From NCBI RefSeq assembly GCF_003382365.1, contig NZ_QTSU01000001.1, positions 310,001 through 374,000 of the forward strand: DNA of 64,000 nt. Direction: 5' to 3'. Of this stretch, positions 1 to 8,992 are shown one piece after another. The position numbers and the translations under genes are program-made. The stretch comes from Lysobacter silvisoli (lineage in GTDB: Bacteria; Pseudomonadota; Gammaproteobacteria; Xanthomonadales; Xanthomonadaceae). The number at the start of each line of letters is the position of its first letter. The stretch's first letter is position 1. Below the pieces are notes generated by a model. The model saw nothing but the letters and a program-made list of their open reading frames with translations, did not search any database and was not told where the DNA came from.

Positions 1-464
1 GGGTAGTGCAGGCCCAGCACCACGCGCGAAGCCGCCACGCTGGCGGTGAACGGCACCAGCAGCCAGGCCAGCGCCGGGTAGTGCGCCATCGCCACCAGAC
101 TGAAAGCCACCGCATGCAGCGTGTGCCCCGAGGGAAAGCTGAACTCGTCCAGCGGCGCGACCCAGGCGTGGATGCGCGCGTCCGAGGCGAACGGCCGCGG
201 GCGCCGGGTCCAGCGCTTGAGCAGCTTGTACAGCGTCAGCGCGATCACCCCGGTCGCGGCCAGATGCGCCGAGGCCATCAGCCCGTCGTAACCGTCGGCG
301 ACGATCAGCGCGGCCATCAGCACATACCAGAACACCCCGTCGCCGAGGCGGCTGATCGCGGCGAAGTAGACGCGCGAGCCGCTGCGTTCGCAGACCCGGT
401 TCGCGCGCAGGCACCAGCCCGAGTCGTTGGCGTTGAGGCGCTTGCGCAAAGTGGCGCGGTTCAT
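1..464 (-). CDS. PAP2-family membrane phosphatase (C-terminus cut by window start)
   Basis: Reading leftward from the ATG at 464, the frame encodes a membrane protein with the three PAP2 signature blocks in order: KRWTRRPRP, then PSGHT, then SRVVLGLHYP, where the window ends. These blocks bind phosphate and carry the catalytic His in the PAP2/vanadium haloperoxidase fold, so a lipid phosphate or undecaprenyl-type pyrophosphate phosphatase acting at the membrane is likely. The substrate cannot be told. Hydrophobic segments lie between the motifs. The start codon overlaps the stop of the upstream glycosyltransferase by four bases (ATGA), so the two are translationally coupled and may act on the same lipid-linked pathway. 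The end of the protein lies outside the window. Confidence 0.85.
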   Translation of the reverse strand, partial: MNRATLRKRLNANDSGWCLRANRVCERSGSRVYFAAISRLGDGVFWYVLMAALIVADGYDGLMASAHLAATGVIALTLYKLLKRWTRRPRPFASDARIHAWVAPLDEFSFPSGHTLHAVAFSLVAMAHYPALAWLLVPFTASVAASRVVLGLHY

Positions 465-1633
465 ACGACCTCCCGTTCGTCTTGCGGGGACACTGCCCGG
501 CCCTGCCGGCGCGGCGCGGTTTCGGCCAGGCCGTGCAGCAGGGCATCGAAGTCGGCCGCGACCTGTTCGGGGCGCAGCCCGGCGACCGCGGTGCGGCCGG
601 CCACCGACATGGCCGCGCGCAGCGCGTCGTCGCCGGCGATGCGTTGGGCTGCGGCCACGAAGGCCCGATCGTCGCCGTCGGCCACCGCCGCGCCGTGCAC
701 GCCGTCGCGCAGATACTCGTGCGCGGCGCCGTAGTCGAAGGCCACCGTGGCCACGCCGCTGGCCATGGCTTCCAGGGTCACGTTGCCGAAGGTCTCGCTG
801 CGGCTGGGGAACAGGAACAGGTCGCCGCTGGCGAAATGCGCGGCCAGCTCGGCACCGCGGCGCAGGCCGCAGAACACGAAGTCGGGGTGCTCGCGCTGCA
901 GCTTCTCGCGCGCCGGACCGTCGCCGACCCAGACGAAGCGCGCCTGCGGGCGCTGCTGCTGCAAGGCGCGGAACGCGCGCACCGCCAGGTCCAGATTCTT
1001 TTCCGGCGCGATCCGGCCGACGTAGATCGCCGCCAGCTCATGCTCGCCCACGCTCCATTGCGCACGCAGCGCCTGGCTGCGGTGGCGGGGATCGAACAGC
1101 GCGGTGTCGACCGCGCGCGGCAATCGCACCACATCCTGGAAACCTTGCGCGCGCAGGAACTCGGCCAGCTCGCGCGTGGGCACCAGGGTGGCGTCGGCGC
1201 CGTTGTGGAAGCGGCGCATCCAGCGCAGCGCGGTGCCGACCAGGAACGGCGCGCCGTAGTCGCGCATGTATTCGTCGAAGCGGGTGTGGAAGCCGGTCGC
1301 GGCCGGTATGCCCAGCGCGCGCGCCGCGCGCAGCGCCGACCAGCCCAGCGGGCCTTCGGTGGCGACGTAGATCGCATCGGGCCGGCGCTGCGTCCAGGCC
1401 CGGCGCAGGCGGCCGGTCGCGGGCAGGCCCAGGCGCAGGCCGGGGTAGCGCGGCAGCGGCGCGCCGCGCACCAGCAATTCGTGCCCGGCGCTGTCGCGCT
1501 CGTGCGGCTGGCGCGGCCGCACCAGCGAGACCTCGTGTCCACGCGCGCGCAGACCCTGCTCCAGCCCCTGCACGGTCAGGGCCACGCCGTTGATTTCCGG
1601 CGGGTAGGTCTCGGTGACGATCGCGTAGCGCAT
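461..1633 (-). CDS. GT4-family glycosyltransferase
   Basis: The 390-residue protein begins MRYAIVTETYPPEINGVA, the nucleotide-sugar transferase opening typical of the GT4 mannosyltransferase-like family, and has the C-terminal EX7E block (ETFGNVTLE) followed by the GVATVAFDYGA segment that holds the donor sugar nucleotide. It probably transfers a hexose from GDP- or UDP-sugar to a lipid or glycan acceptor at the cytoplasmic face of the membrane. Length is normal for the family and no domain is missing. Its stop overlaps the start of the PAP2 phosphatase, forming a two-gene unit. The gene is divergent from the GntR regulator. Donor and acceptor are not predictable; the family call is firm. Confidence 0.9.
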   Translation of the reverse strand: MRYAIVTETYPPEINGVALTVQGLEQGLRARGHEVSLVRPRQPHERDSAGHELLVRGAPLPRYPGLRLGLPATGRLRRAWTQRRPDAIYVATEGPLGWSALRAARALGIPAATGFHTRFDEYMRDYGAPFLVGTALRWMRRFHNGADATLVPTRELAEFLRAQGFQDVVRLPRAVDTALFDPRHRSQALRAQWSVGEHELAAIYVGRIAPEKNLDLAVRAFRALQQQRPQARFVWVGDGPAREKLQREHPDFVFCGLRRGAELAAHFASGDLFLFPSRSETFGNVTLEAMASGVATVAFDYGAAHEYLRDGVHGAAVADGDDRAFVAAAQRIAGDDALRAAMSVAGRTAVAGLRPEQVAADFDALLHGLAETAPRRQGRAVSPQDEREVV

Positions 1634-1757
1634 GCGCGGCTCCGGGTTTGCGCAAGCCTGGGCGGCGGCGGTTAAGCGGCCATGTCACTGCCGTGACCGC
1701 GGCATGACGCACGATCGCCGGCTTGCGACGAAAGCCCGTATAGGCCGACGGACACGG

Positions 1758-1802
1758 TTGACGGTGCGGGCCGCCTTTGCTGTACTAGTTAAAACAGTAC
1801 AG
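1758..1802 (+). promoter_or_regulatory. promoter and inverted-repeat operator of the GntR-ABC operon
   Basis: A -35 like TTGACG (1758-1763) is 17 bases from a -10 like TGTACT (1781-1786). The -10 is also the left half of an inverted repeat, CTGTACT (1780-1786), nine-base spacer, AGTACAG (1796-1802). The repeat lies 23 bases before the ATG of the YtrA-type regulator, which is where an autoregulatory site would sit. The link to that regulator is inference. Confidence 0.6.
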
Positions 1803-1825
1803 TTGGTACAGCCAGGAGCACGCCA

Positions 1826-2236
1826 ATGGCCCGAACCCAGGCCCTGATGATCCAGATCGCCACCGGCGACCCGCGACCGATCGGCAAACAGATCGTGGAC
1901 GCGGTGCGGATGAAGATCGCCACCGCCGAACTCGCGCCCGGCGACCAGCTGCCCAGCGTGCGCGGCCTGGCCCAGCAGCTGATGGTCAATCCCAACACCG
2001 TGGCCAAGGCCTACGCCGAACTCACCGCCGAGGGCTGGCTGGAGTCGCGCCAGGGCCTGGGCCTGTACGTGGCGCCGCCGCGCCAGCGCCTGAGCGAGGC
2101 CGAACGCGCGCGCCGCCTGGACGAGGCGGTGCAGCGCTTCGTCCACGACGTGATCGCGCTGGGCTACGCGCCCGACGAACTGCTCGCGCGCCTGCGCGAG
2201 GAACTGCATGCGCTGCAGCCGCGCATGAGCGCCTGA
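1826..2236 (+). CDS. GntR-family regulator, YtrA subfamily
   Basis: This 136-residue protein is a winged-helix GntR regulator of the short YtrA type: the DNA-binding domain fills about residues 12-80 (PIGKQIVDAV, GDQLPSVRGLAQQL, NPNTVAKAYAEL), and only a short helical C-terminal tail follows instead of a ligand-binding domain. YtrA regulators usually repress an ABC transporter operon of which they are the first gene, and that is the arrangement here: the ATPase starts 23 bases downstream and the permease follows. A good AGGAG stands before the ATG. An inverted repeat over the -10 box upstream is the likely operator. The inducing signal is unknown; in several bacteria such systems respond to cell-envelope stress. 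Confidence 0.9.
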   Translation: MARTQALMIQIATGDPRPIGKQIVDAVRMKIATAELAPGDQLPSVRGLAQQLMVNPNTVAKAYAELTAEGWLESRQGLGLYVAPPRQRLSEAERARRLDEAVQRFVHDVIALGYAPDELLARLREELHALQPRMSA

Positions 2237-2259
2237 ACTCACGACCCCGGTATTTGGCC

Positions 2260-3186
2260 ATGTCCGACTACGACTACGTGATCCAGACCGAGGCGCTGAG
2301 CAAGCGCTACGGCCGCAAGCTCGCCCTGGACCGCCTGGACCTGCGCATCCCGCGCGGGCGCATCCACGCCATTGTCGGCGCCAACGGCGCGGGCAAGTCG
2401 ACCCTGTTCCGGATCCTGCTCGGCTTCCTCGCGCCCAGCGCCGGCAGCGCCCGCATCCTCGGCCGCGACAGCGGCCAGCTGCGACCGCAGGACCGCAGCC
2501 GCATCGGCTTCGTCAACGAAGAACACACCCTGCCGGGCTGGATGACGGTGGCGGCGGTGATCGACATGCACCGGCGCCAATACCCGCGCTGGAACCACGC
2601 CGCCTTCGACGGCGTGCTCGGCCACTACCACGTGCTGCCCGAGCAGAAGGTGGGCCAGCTCTCGCGGGGCGAGCGCGCCGGTTTCAACCTGGCCCTGGCG
2701 CTTGCGCAAGGCCCGGAACTGCTGGTGCTGGACGAGCCGACCCTGGGCCTGGACGTGGTCGCCAAGCGCGCGTTCCTGGAGTCGCTGCTGTACAGCAACG
2801 CCAGCGAGGACTGCACCGTGGTGTATTGCTCGCACCAGATGGAGGAGATCGAGCGCGTCGCCGACAACCTGATCATCCTCGAGCGCGGCCAGCTCAAGAA
2901 CATGTCGGCGCCCGACGATTTCCGCGCCCGGGTCAGCCACTGGGTCGCCGACATTCCGTTCAAGGGACCGGACCCGAACACGGTGCCGGGCCTGCTGCAG
3001 GTGCAGCGCCTGGACGGCCTGCACCACTACCTGGTGCTGGACCAGGACGAGGACTTCGCCGGCTTCCTGCGCAGCTGCGGCGCGCGGTCGGTGCAGAGCA
3101 TGCCGGTGAGCCTGGACCGTGCGGTCAACGGCTTTTTGGCCAAGAACCATGCGACGCCGGCGCAGGCCGCCGACGCGCGCGCCTGA
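2260..3186 (+). CDS. ABC transporter ATP-binding protein
   Basis: The 308-residue ATPase has Walker A GANGAGKST near residues 40-48, a variant signature LSRGERAGF, Walker B LLVLDEPTLGLD and the H-loop YCSHQ. It should power the membrane partner encoded next. ATG 2260 is preferred to the TTG two codons earlier because MSDYDYVIQTEALSKRYG matches the normal family opening. The C-terminal 90 residues after the nucleotide-binding domain are an accessory extension seen in ABC-2 type exporters. It lies between the YtrA regulator and the permease, so all three are probably one transcript. The substrate is unknown; peptide or lipid export and antibiotic resistance are both possible for this class. Confidence 0.9.
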   Translation: MSDYDYVIQTEALSKRYGRKLALDRLDLRIPRGRIHAIVGANGAGKSTLFRILLGFLAPSAGSARILGRDSGQLRPQDRSRIGFVNEEHTLPGWMTVAAVIDMHRRQYPRWNHAAFDGVLGHYHVLPEQKVGQLSRGERAGFNLALALAQGPELLVLDEPTLGLDVVAKRAFLESLLYSNASEDCTVVYCSHQMEEIERVADNLIILERGQLKNMSAPDDFRARVSHWVADIPFKGPDPNTVPGLLQVQRLDGLHHYLVLDQDEDFAGFLRSCGARSVQSMPVSLDRAVNGFLAKNHATPAQAADARA

Positions 3187-3205
3187 GCGGAGCGGGGATC
3201 GAATC

Positions 3206-5029
3206 ATGTGGGATCTGTTCAAAGCCGAATTCCTGCGCTTCCGTCTGTGGGCCGCGCTGTACGCGTTGTTCCAGCTGATGGTGCTGGGCTTCATGACACG
3301 GGTGGTGGACCTGGCGCAGCAGCCCTTGATCGTCTATCAGGCGGTCGGCGGTTTGTACGCGCTGACCGGTCTGCTGCTGGGCCTGTACCAAATGGGCGGT
3401 TACCGCCGTCCCAATGCCTGGCTCAATCTGCTGCACCGGCCGCTGGCGCACTGGCGCGTGGCGGCGATGCTGACGTGCGCCGGCGCGGCCTTGCTGGCGA
3501 TCGCGGTGCTGCTGCCGCTGCTGGCCATCGCCGGCTGGCAGGAGTTCATGACAGCGCGCGTGGTCGACCTGCGCCACTGGCTGCTGCCGCTGTCGTCGCT
3601 GCTGATCGCGCTGTGCGCCTACCTGGCCGGCGGCTACGCCATGCTCGCCGACAAGCGCTACAGCTGGTGCGGCCTGGTGCCGCTGCTGTGGCTGTTCTTC
3701 GGCAAGGCCAGCGGTTTCGGCGCGATCGCGGTGCAGGCGCTGGTGCTGGCCTGGCTGGCGGCGATGCTGGTGACCGCGTTCAAGCCCGACCTGAGCGCAG
3801 CACCGCGCGACGCCGCGGGCACGGTGCTGACCGCGCTGCCCTTGCAGGTGGGCCTGTGGTTCGTGCTGGTGCTGGTGGGCATGGGTGTGGAATTCGTCTG
3901 GATCGCGCAGGGCTCGCATCCGAACAACCTGACGGTGCCGCTGCGGGGCGGGGAGAAAGAGGCGGAGTTCGCCGACGGCAAGGACCTGATCCGCGCCGGC
4001 CTGGCCGGCAGCCGCGATCCGCAGGCGGCGCTGTGGCGCGAGCAGGCGCAGATCTCGCAGATCCACGGCGTGGGCCCCGGGCTGCGTTCGCCGTCGCAGC
4101 GCAACGAGCTGACCAATCGCCAGCCCATGGAGTTCGACGACGGCGAGCGGCGCACGCGCTGGGTGTTCAGTCACGACAACATGCGTTTCGAAGGTTACGG
4201 CCTGGTCGACCAGCGCAGCGCCGGCCGCCTGGGTTCGGACGGCCAGGCCGCGTTCCCGCAGCCGGTGCAGCCCGGCGGCGACGGCATCCTGTTCGGCCGC
4301 AACGAGATCTATCAGTACGACGGCGACGAGCAGCGGATCCTGCCGCGCGCACGCCTGCCGGCCGACGAGGTGTTGACCGGTTACGGCCGCGCCGGCGAGA
4401 ACGCGCTGGTGCTCAGCGACCGCGCGCTGTACTTCTACGACCTGCGCGAACTGGACGACGACGACGGCGTGCTGCAGCCGCGGCAGCGCATGCCGCTGCC
4501 CGGGCGCACCGGCGATCTGGTGCGTATCGACGTGATGGAATTGCTGGACGGCTACCTGGTTTCGTTCCTGTTCTCCTACGCCTCGCACAATGCCGAGGGC
4601 GTGCCGCCCTACCAGCAGATGCTGCGCAGCGACGGCAACGGCCAGGTGCACAGCGTGGCCCGGCGCGAACTCAAACGCGATTACCCGGTGCTGTGGCGCT
4701 ATCAGAACTGGTACACCTCGCCGCTGATCTACGTCACCCAGAAGGCCGCGCTGCGCCTGTGGTCCGGCTATCGCCCCGGCGACGATCGCGACACGCCGCC
4801 GCCGCCGCTCGCGGCCTGGATCGCCGCCGGCGTGCTGACTCTGCTGTCGCTGCTGGCCGCCTGGTGGCGCCTGCCGCGCACCGGCCTGTCCTGGCCCGCG
4901 CGCGCGGCCTGGCTGCTCGCCTGCGCGGCGATCGGACCGCCGGCGCTGCTGAGCCTGTGGCTGATCTACCGGCCGCGCGAAGCGCTGGACGAATGGCCGC
5001 AGACACAGCCGGACGCGGCCCGCGCCTGA
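3206..5029 (+). CDS. ABC transporter membrane protein with large extracytoplasmic domain
   Basis: This 607-residue membrane protein begins MWDLFKAEFLRF 19 bases after the ATPase stop. About six hydrophobic segments occupy residues 15-240. A hydrophilic stretch of roughly 270 residues follows, with short beta-strand-like repeats (for example YQYDGDEQRILPRARLP), and two more membrane helices close the protein. The layout fits an ABC-2 type permease carrying a periplasmic, possibly propeller-like, domain. Being directly downstream of the ATPase and YtrA regulator supports a transporter role. Sequence similarity to a named family is weak by eye, so the permease call rests mostly on topology and context. 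What is moved, and in which direction, is unknown. Confidence 0.7.
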   Translation: MWDLFKAEFLRFRLWAALYALFQLMVLGFMTRVVDLAQQPLIVYQAVGGLYALTGLLLGLYQMGGYRRPNAWLNLLHRPLAHWRVAAMLTCAGAALLAIAVLLPLLAIAGWQEFMTARVVDLRHWLLPLSSLLIALCAYLAGGYAMLADKRYSWCGLVPLLWLFFGKASGFGAIAVQALVLAWLAAMLVTAFKPDLSAAPRDAAGTVLTALPLQVGLWFVLVLVGMGVEFVWIAQGSHPNNLTVPLRGGEKEAEFADGKDLIRAGLAGSRDPQAALWREQAQISQIHGVGPGLRSPSQRNELTNRQPMEFDDGERRTRWVFSHDNMRFEGYGLVDQRSAGRLGSDGQAAFPQPVQPGGDGILFGRNEIYQYDGDEQRILPRARLPADEVLTGYGRAGENALVLSDRALYFYDLRELDDDDGVLQPRQRMPLPGRTGDLVRIDVMELLDGYLVSFLFSYASHNAEGVPPYQQMLRSDGNGQVHSVARRELKRDYPVLWRYQNWYTSPLIYVTQKAALRLWSGYRPGDDRDTPPPPLAAWIAAGVLTLLSLLAAWWRLPRTGLSWPARAAWLLACAAIGPPALLSLWLIYRPREALDEWPQTQPDAARA

Positions 5030-5081
5030 GCACAGAACCCTAGTCATGGCCCGCGTCCGCGCGGGCCGGTTGGAGACGCCG

Positions 5082-7205
5082 ATGAACCTGTTCCCGATCG
5101 CGCCGTGGGCGCGGGCGCTGGCGCGTTGCGCCGCGGTGCTGGCCTTGCTGGGCGCCAGCGCCGCGGCGCTGGCCGACGACGCGTCCGACTTGCGCACCGC
5201 CGTCGCCGCCGAGCGCGTGCGGCCGCAGGCGCCGGCCTATAGCCGCGCGCAGTTCCTGGCCAAGCCGGCGTTGCTCGGCGCCTGGCTGTCGCCGGACGGG
5301 CGCCAAGTGGCTTACCTGCTCGAAGGCGAGCGTAATCGCGGCGTGTGGCTGCTGCCCACGGCCGGCGGCGCGCCGCGCCGGCTGCTGGCGCACACCGACG
5401 CCAACGCGCTGAGTTGGTCGCGCGACGGCCGCTGGCTGTTCCTGCAGACATCCAAGCAGTTGTACGCCTTGGCCACGGCGGGGCAGGCGGGTTCGGGCGC
5501 GATCGCCGAACTCGGCGGCCGCCGCCCGCGCAACTTCGAAAGCGTGGACCCGGCGCTGCCGGCCGCGGTGGTGGTGTCGGAAAGCCCGCCGCCGGTGTCG
5601 CGGCTGCCCAAGCGCTGGCGTCTGTACCGCGTCGATGTCCACGGCAAGCAAAGCCTGCTGCACGAAGACACGCGGCCCATCGCCGATTTCGCTTTCGACG
5701 CGCGCGGCCGCCTGGCCTATGTGATTCGCGCCGAGGCCGACCATTACGCGATCTACCGCAAGCACGGCGCGCGCCTGGGTCTGGCGATGCGCTGCGTGCA
5801 ACTGCAGCGCTGCTCGGTGCTGGCGATGGAGGGCGAGCGCTTGTGGCTGCTCAGCGACGCAGGCCATGGCCACCAACGCCTGGCATCGCTGGAGGCCGAC
5901 GGCCGCTTGCGCACCGCGCACGCCGACCCGCGCGGCGAAGCCGACCTGGACCAGGTGGTGCTGGATCCGATCAGCCAACAGCCCTTGATCGCGGCCTATC
6001 GCAGCACCCGCGCGGCCAACTACGGCCTTACTCCGGAAGCCGCGCGCCGGGTGCAGGCGATCGAGCGGCGCCTGCCCGATCGCAACCTGCGCATCCAGGC
6101 CGGCAGCGGCGCCGGCGCGCGCTGGCTGGTGCAGGAGCGCGCGGGTTCACAGAAGGGCGAGCGCTACTACCTCTACGAACCCAATGGCGACGGCCTGCGC
6201 GAGATCTTCGCCGACGCCGGCTTGCGCCAGGGCCGAGCGCCGGTGGCGCGCATTCCCGAGTCCTCGCTGGCGCGCAAGATCGCGTTCGCCTATCGCGCCT
6301 CCGACGGCATGCGCCTGCACGGTTTCGTCAGCGTGCCGCCGGGCGTGGACCCGGCGCATGCGCCGCTGGTGGCCAACGTGCACGGCGGCCCGTTCAATCT
6401 GTCGCGGCCCGAATTCAGCGCCCAGTCGCAGCTGCTGGCCAATCGCGGCTACGTGGTGTTCGAACCCAACTTCCGCGGCTCCACCGGCCACGGCCGTGCC
6501 TACATGACCGCCGGCCGCGGCGACTTCGGCAATGGCCGGGTGCAACAGGACATCGTCGAAGGCGTGCGCTATCTGCTGGCCCAGGGCATCGGCGACGGCG
6601 CGCGCGTGGGCATCGTCGGCGCGTCCTTCGGCGGCTATTCGGCGCTGCAGGGTGTGACCTTCCAACCCGAGCTGTTCAAGGTGGCGGTGGCCGCGGTGCC
6701 GCCGGCGGACTTCGGCTGGGTGCTGCGTGCCTACGCGCGTGGGCAGGATCAGTTCTCGCGCGGCATCCCGCTGGCCACCACCATGCGCCTGCTCGCGCTG
6801 GACCCGGCCGACCCGGCGGTGGCCGAACGCCTGCGCGCGCAATCGCCGGTGGCCAACGCCGCGCGCCTGCGCCGGCCTGTGCTGCTTTTGGCCGGTGGCG
6901 ACGACGAGCGCGTGCCGATCCGCAGCGTGCTGCACTATGCGGCTACCCTACGCGCCCTCGACAAGGACGTGAGCCTGTTCGTCGACGCCGAAGGCGGTCA
7001 CCACCTGGTCGACCCGCTCACGCGCGAGGCCTATCTGTATCTGCTGGAAGATCTGCTGCACCGCCGCCTGGGCGGCGCCGCGCCGTCCGCACCCACGCGG
7101 CCCTTGCGTGCGCACCTGCGCAATAACCTGCGCCTGGCCGGCAGCGACCTGGCCACGCTGGCCCGGCCGCGGCCGCCGTCAACCGATGCCACGGCGATGC
7201 GTTGA
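5082..7205 (+). CDS. secreted S9-family (prolyl oligopeptidase-like) serine peptidase
   Basis: The 707-residue protein has a signal peptide (MNLFPIAPWARALARC onward, likely cut after ALADD), a propeller-like N-terminal half beginning with a WD40-type strand (AWLSPDGRQVAYL), and a C-terminal alpha/beta hydrolase domain. The catalytic triad is visible: Ser515 in GASFGGYS, Asp608 in GGDDERVP and His640 or 641 in EGGHHLVD. It should cleave short peptides in the periplasm or outside. ATG 5082 is chosen because GGAG precedes it and the signal peptide starts there; an upstream in-frame start at 5046 would only add a non-hydrophobic leader. It lies 52 bases after the permease and may be part of that operon. 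A strong terminator follows. Confidence 0.88.
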   Translation: MNLFPIAPWARALARCAAVLALLGASAAALADDASDLRTAVAAERVRPQAPAYSRAQFLAKPALLGAWLSPDGRQVAYLLEGERNRGVWLLPTAGGAPRRLLAHTDANALSWSRDGRWLFLQTSKQLYALATAGQAGSGAIAELGGRRPRNFESVDPALPAAVVVSESPPPVSRLPKRWRLYRVDVHGKQSLLHEDTRPIADFAFDARGRLAYVIRAEADHYAIYRKHGARLGLAMRCVQLQRCSVLAMEGERLWLLSDAGHGHQRLASLEADGRLRTAHADPRGEADLDQVVLDPISQQPLIAAYRSTRAANYGLTPEAARRVQAIERRLPDRNLRIQAGSGAGARWLVQERAGSQKGERYYLYEPNGDGLREIFADAGLRQGRAPVARIPESSLARKIAFAYRASDGMRLHGFVSVPPGVDPAHAPLVANVHGGPFNLSRPEFSAQSQLLANRGYVVFEPNFRGSTGHGRAYMTAGRGDFGNGRVQQDIVEGVRYLLAQGIGDGARVGIVGASFGGYSALQGVTFQPELFKVAVAAVPPADFGWVLRAYARGQDQFSRGIPLATTMRLLALDPADPAVAERLRAQSPVANAARLRRPVLLLAGGDDERVPIRSVLHYAATLRALDKDVSLFVDAEGGHHLVDPLTREAYLYLLEDLLHRRLGGAAPSAPTRPLRAHLRNNLRLAGSDLATLARPRPPSTDATAMR

Positions 7206-7258
7206 TGCCGGCGCCACCACTTTTCGAACCGACGTGCGTACGTCTTGGTTCGTCCCCC

Positions 7259-7287
7259 AAACCCCGGCTCACGCCGGGGTTTTTTTA
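7259..7287 (+). terminator. rho-independent terminator after S9 peptidase
   Basis: The hairpin ACCCCGGC-TCAC-GCCGGGGT (7261-7280) is followed by a run of T to 7287. It closes the YtrA-ABC-permease-peptidase unit. Confidence 0.9.
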
Positions 7288-7418
7288 TCGTTAACGTGAA
7301 CTGGGTTGCATGTAAACGATTACCCATCATCCGCGCATGCGTACGAACGCTGCGTGTCGCGGCTGCCTTAACAACTCACTCCCTACAATCGCCCGCTGTG
7401 AGTTGAAGAGGAGCGCGC

Positions 7419-8981
7419 ATGCGCCGACGTGAATTGGTCCTGGCCGGACTGTCGTGGCCCGTGTTGGGCCTGTGGGGCGCGAACGGAAACGCGCGCGCGG
7501 CGCAAGCCGCCGGAGCGTCCGCCAGCGCGGGCGAGGGCGAGGGCGCATTGCAAGGCGGCGGCAAGTTCGACGACGGCACGGTGCCGGCGCTGGCCAGCGC
7601 GCTGGCCGCGCAGCCGTTCCGTGCCCAATCCAAACAGTTGCCGGCGTCGCTGGAGAAGATCGGCTACGACCAGTACCGCAGCATCCGCTACAACCCGGAT
7701 CGGGCGCTGTGGCGCGCCCAGGGGCTGCCGTTCCAGGCGCAGTTCTTCCACCGCGGTTTCTTCTTCCGCGACCGCGTCGACATCTTCGAAGTCGCCGACG
7801 GCCGCGCGTCGCCGGTGACCTACAAGCCCGAGCAGTTCCGTTTCGACGGCACCGCCGCGCCGCGCGAGAACGATCTGGGCTACGCCGGCTTCCGCCTGCA
7901 CGCGCCGATCAACCGCGCCGATTACTTCGACGAGGTCTGCGCCTTCCTAGGCGCCAGCTATTTCCGCGCCGTGGCCAAGGGCCAGGCCTACGGCCTGTCC
8001 GCGCGCGGTCTGGCCTTGAAGACCGCCGATCCGGCCGGCGAGGAATTCCCGGTGTTCCGCGCGTTCTGGCTGCAGCGGCCCGCGCGCGGCGAGAACAAGG
8101 CGGTGGTGCATGCGCTGATGGACAGCCCCAGCGTGGCCGGTGCGTTCCGTTTCGAGATCGTGCCGGGCGCGGAAACCGTCTTCGACGTGAGCGCGCGCCT
8201 ATACCCGCGCGTGGCGCTGGATCGCGTGGGCATCGCGCCGCTGACCAGCATGTACCAGTTCGACGCCAGCGACCGCCACGGCATCGACGACTACCGCCCG
8301 GCGGTGCACGACTCCGACGGCCTGGCCCTGATCAACGGCCGCGACGAGCAGATCTGGCGGCCGCTGCACAATCCCTCGACGGTGCAGGAGAGCGCGTTCG
8401 AGGACCGCGGCCCGCGCGGCTACGGCCTGATGCAGCGCAAGCGCGCGTTCGCCGACTACGCCGACAGCGAAGCGCATTACGAGCGCCGGCCCAGCCTGTG
8501 GGTGGAGCCCAAGGGCGACTGGGGCGAGGGCAGCGTGCGCCTGATCGAAATCCCCACCGCCGACGAATTCCACGACAACATCGTCGCCTACTGGCGTCCG
8601 GCGCAGCCGCTGGCCGCCGGCCGCGAGCACCGCTACGACTACCGCCTGCACTGGTGCGACCGCCACGAATGGAAGCCGGCGCTGGCGCGGGTGACCGACA
8701 CCCGCATCGGCGCCGCCGGCAAGGGCGTGCGGCGCGTGGTCATCGATCTGCAAGGCGGCACGCCGGCCGCGCTGCCGGCCGGCAGCGAACCGCGCGCGGT
8801 GGTGTCGGCCAGCCAGGGCCGCGTGAGCAACGCGGTGGCCCATGCCATGCCCGGGCGCGAGGCCTGGCGCATCGCCTTCGAACTGGACCCGGAGCAGGAA
8901 CGCAGCATCGAATTGCGCGCGCGCCTGGAAGACGCGCGCGGCCCGCTGTCGGAAACCTGGTTGTACCGATGGACGGCGTGA
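7419..8981 (+). CDS. opgD: periplasmic glucan biosynthesis protein OpgD/OpgG family
   Basis: The 520-residue protein belongs to the MdoG/OpgG-OpgD family, which shapes osmoregulated periplasmic glucans made by the inner-membrane glucosyltransferase OpgH. The N-terminus [14 protein letters not shown] is short, basic and then hydrophobic, and resembles a Tat signal, as in OpgD of E. coli. The family core starts around residue 55 ([14 protein letters not shown]) and includes [11 protein letters not shown] and [11 protein letters not shown]. The stop is 11 bases before opgH, so the two are co-transcribed. In Xanthomonas the opgD-opgH (hrpM) pair is needed for glucan synthesis and virulence. OpgD is preferred to OpgG because of the Tat-like leader, but the two are hard to separate by eye. 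Confidence 0.9.
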   Translation: MRRRELVLAGLSWPVLGLWGANGNARAAQAAGASASAGEGEGALQGGGKFDDGTVPALASALAAQPFRAQSKQLPASLEKIGYDQYRSIRYNPDRALWRAQGLPFQAQFFHRGFFFRDRVDIFEVADGRASPVTYKPEQFRFDGTAAPRENDLGYAGFRLHAPINRADYFDEVCAFLGASYFRAVAKGQAYGLSARGLALKTADPAGEEFPVFRAFWLQRPARGENKAVVHALMDSPSVAGAFRFEIVPGAETVFDVSARLYPRVALDRVGIAPLTSMYQFDASDRHGIDDYRPAVHDSDGLALINGRDEQIWRPLHNPSTVQESAFEDRGPRGYGLMQRKRAFADYADSEAHYERRPSLWVEPKGDWGEGSVRLIEIPTADEFHDNIVAYWRPAQPLAAGREHRYDYRLHWCDRHEWKPALARVTDTRIGAAGKGVRRVVIDLQGGTPAALPAGSEPRAVVSASQGRVSNAVAHAMPGREAWRIAFELDPEQERSIELRARLEDARGPLSETWLYRWTA

Positions 8982-8992
8982 GCGGGGGACCT

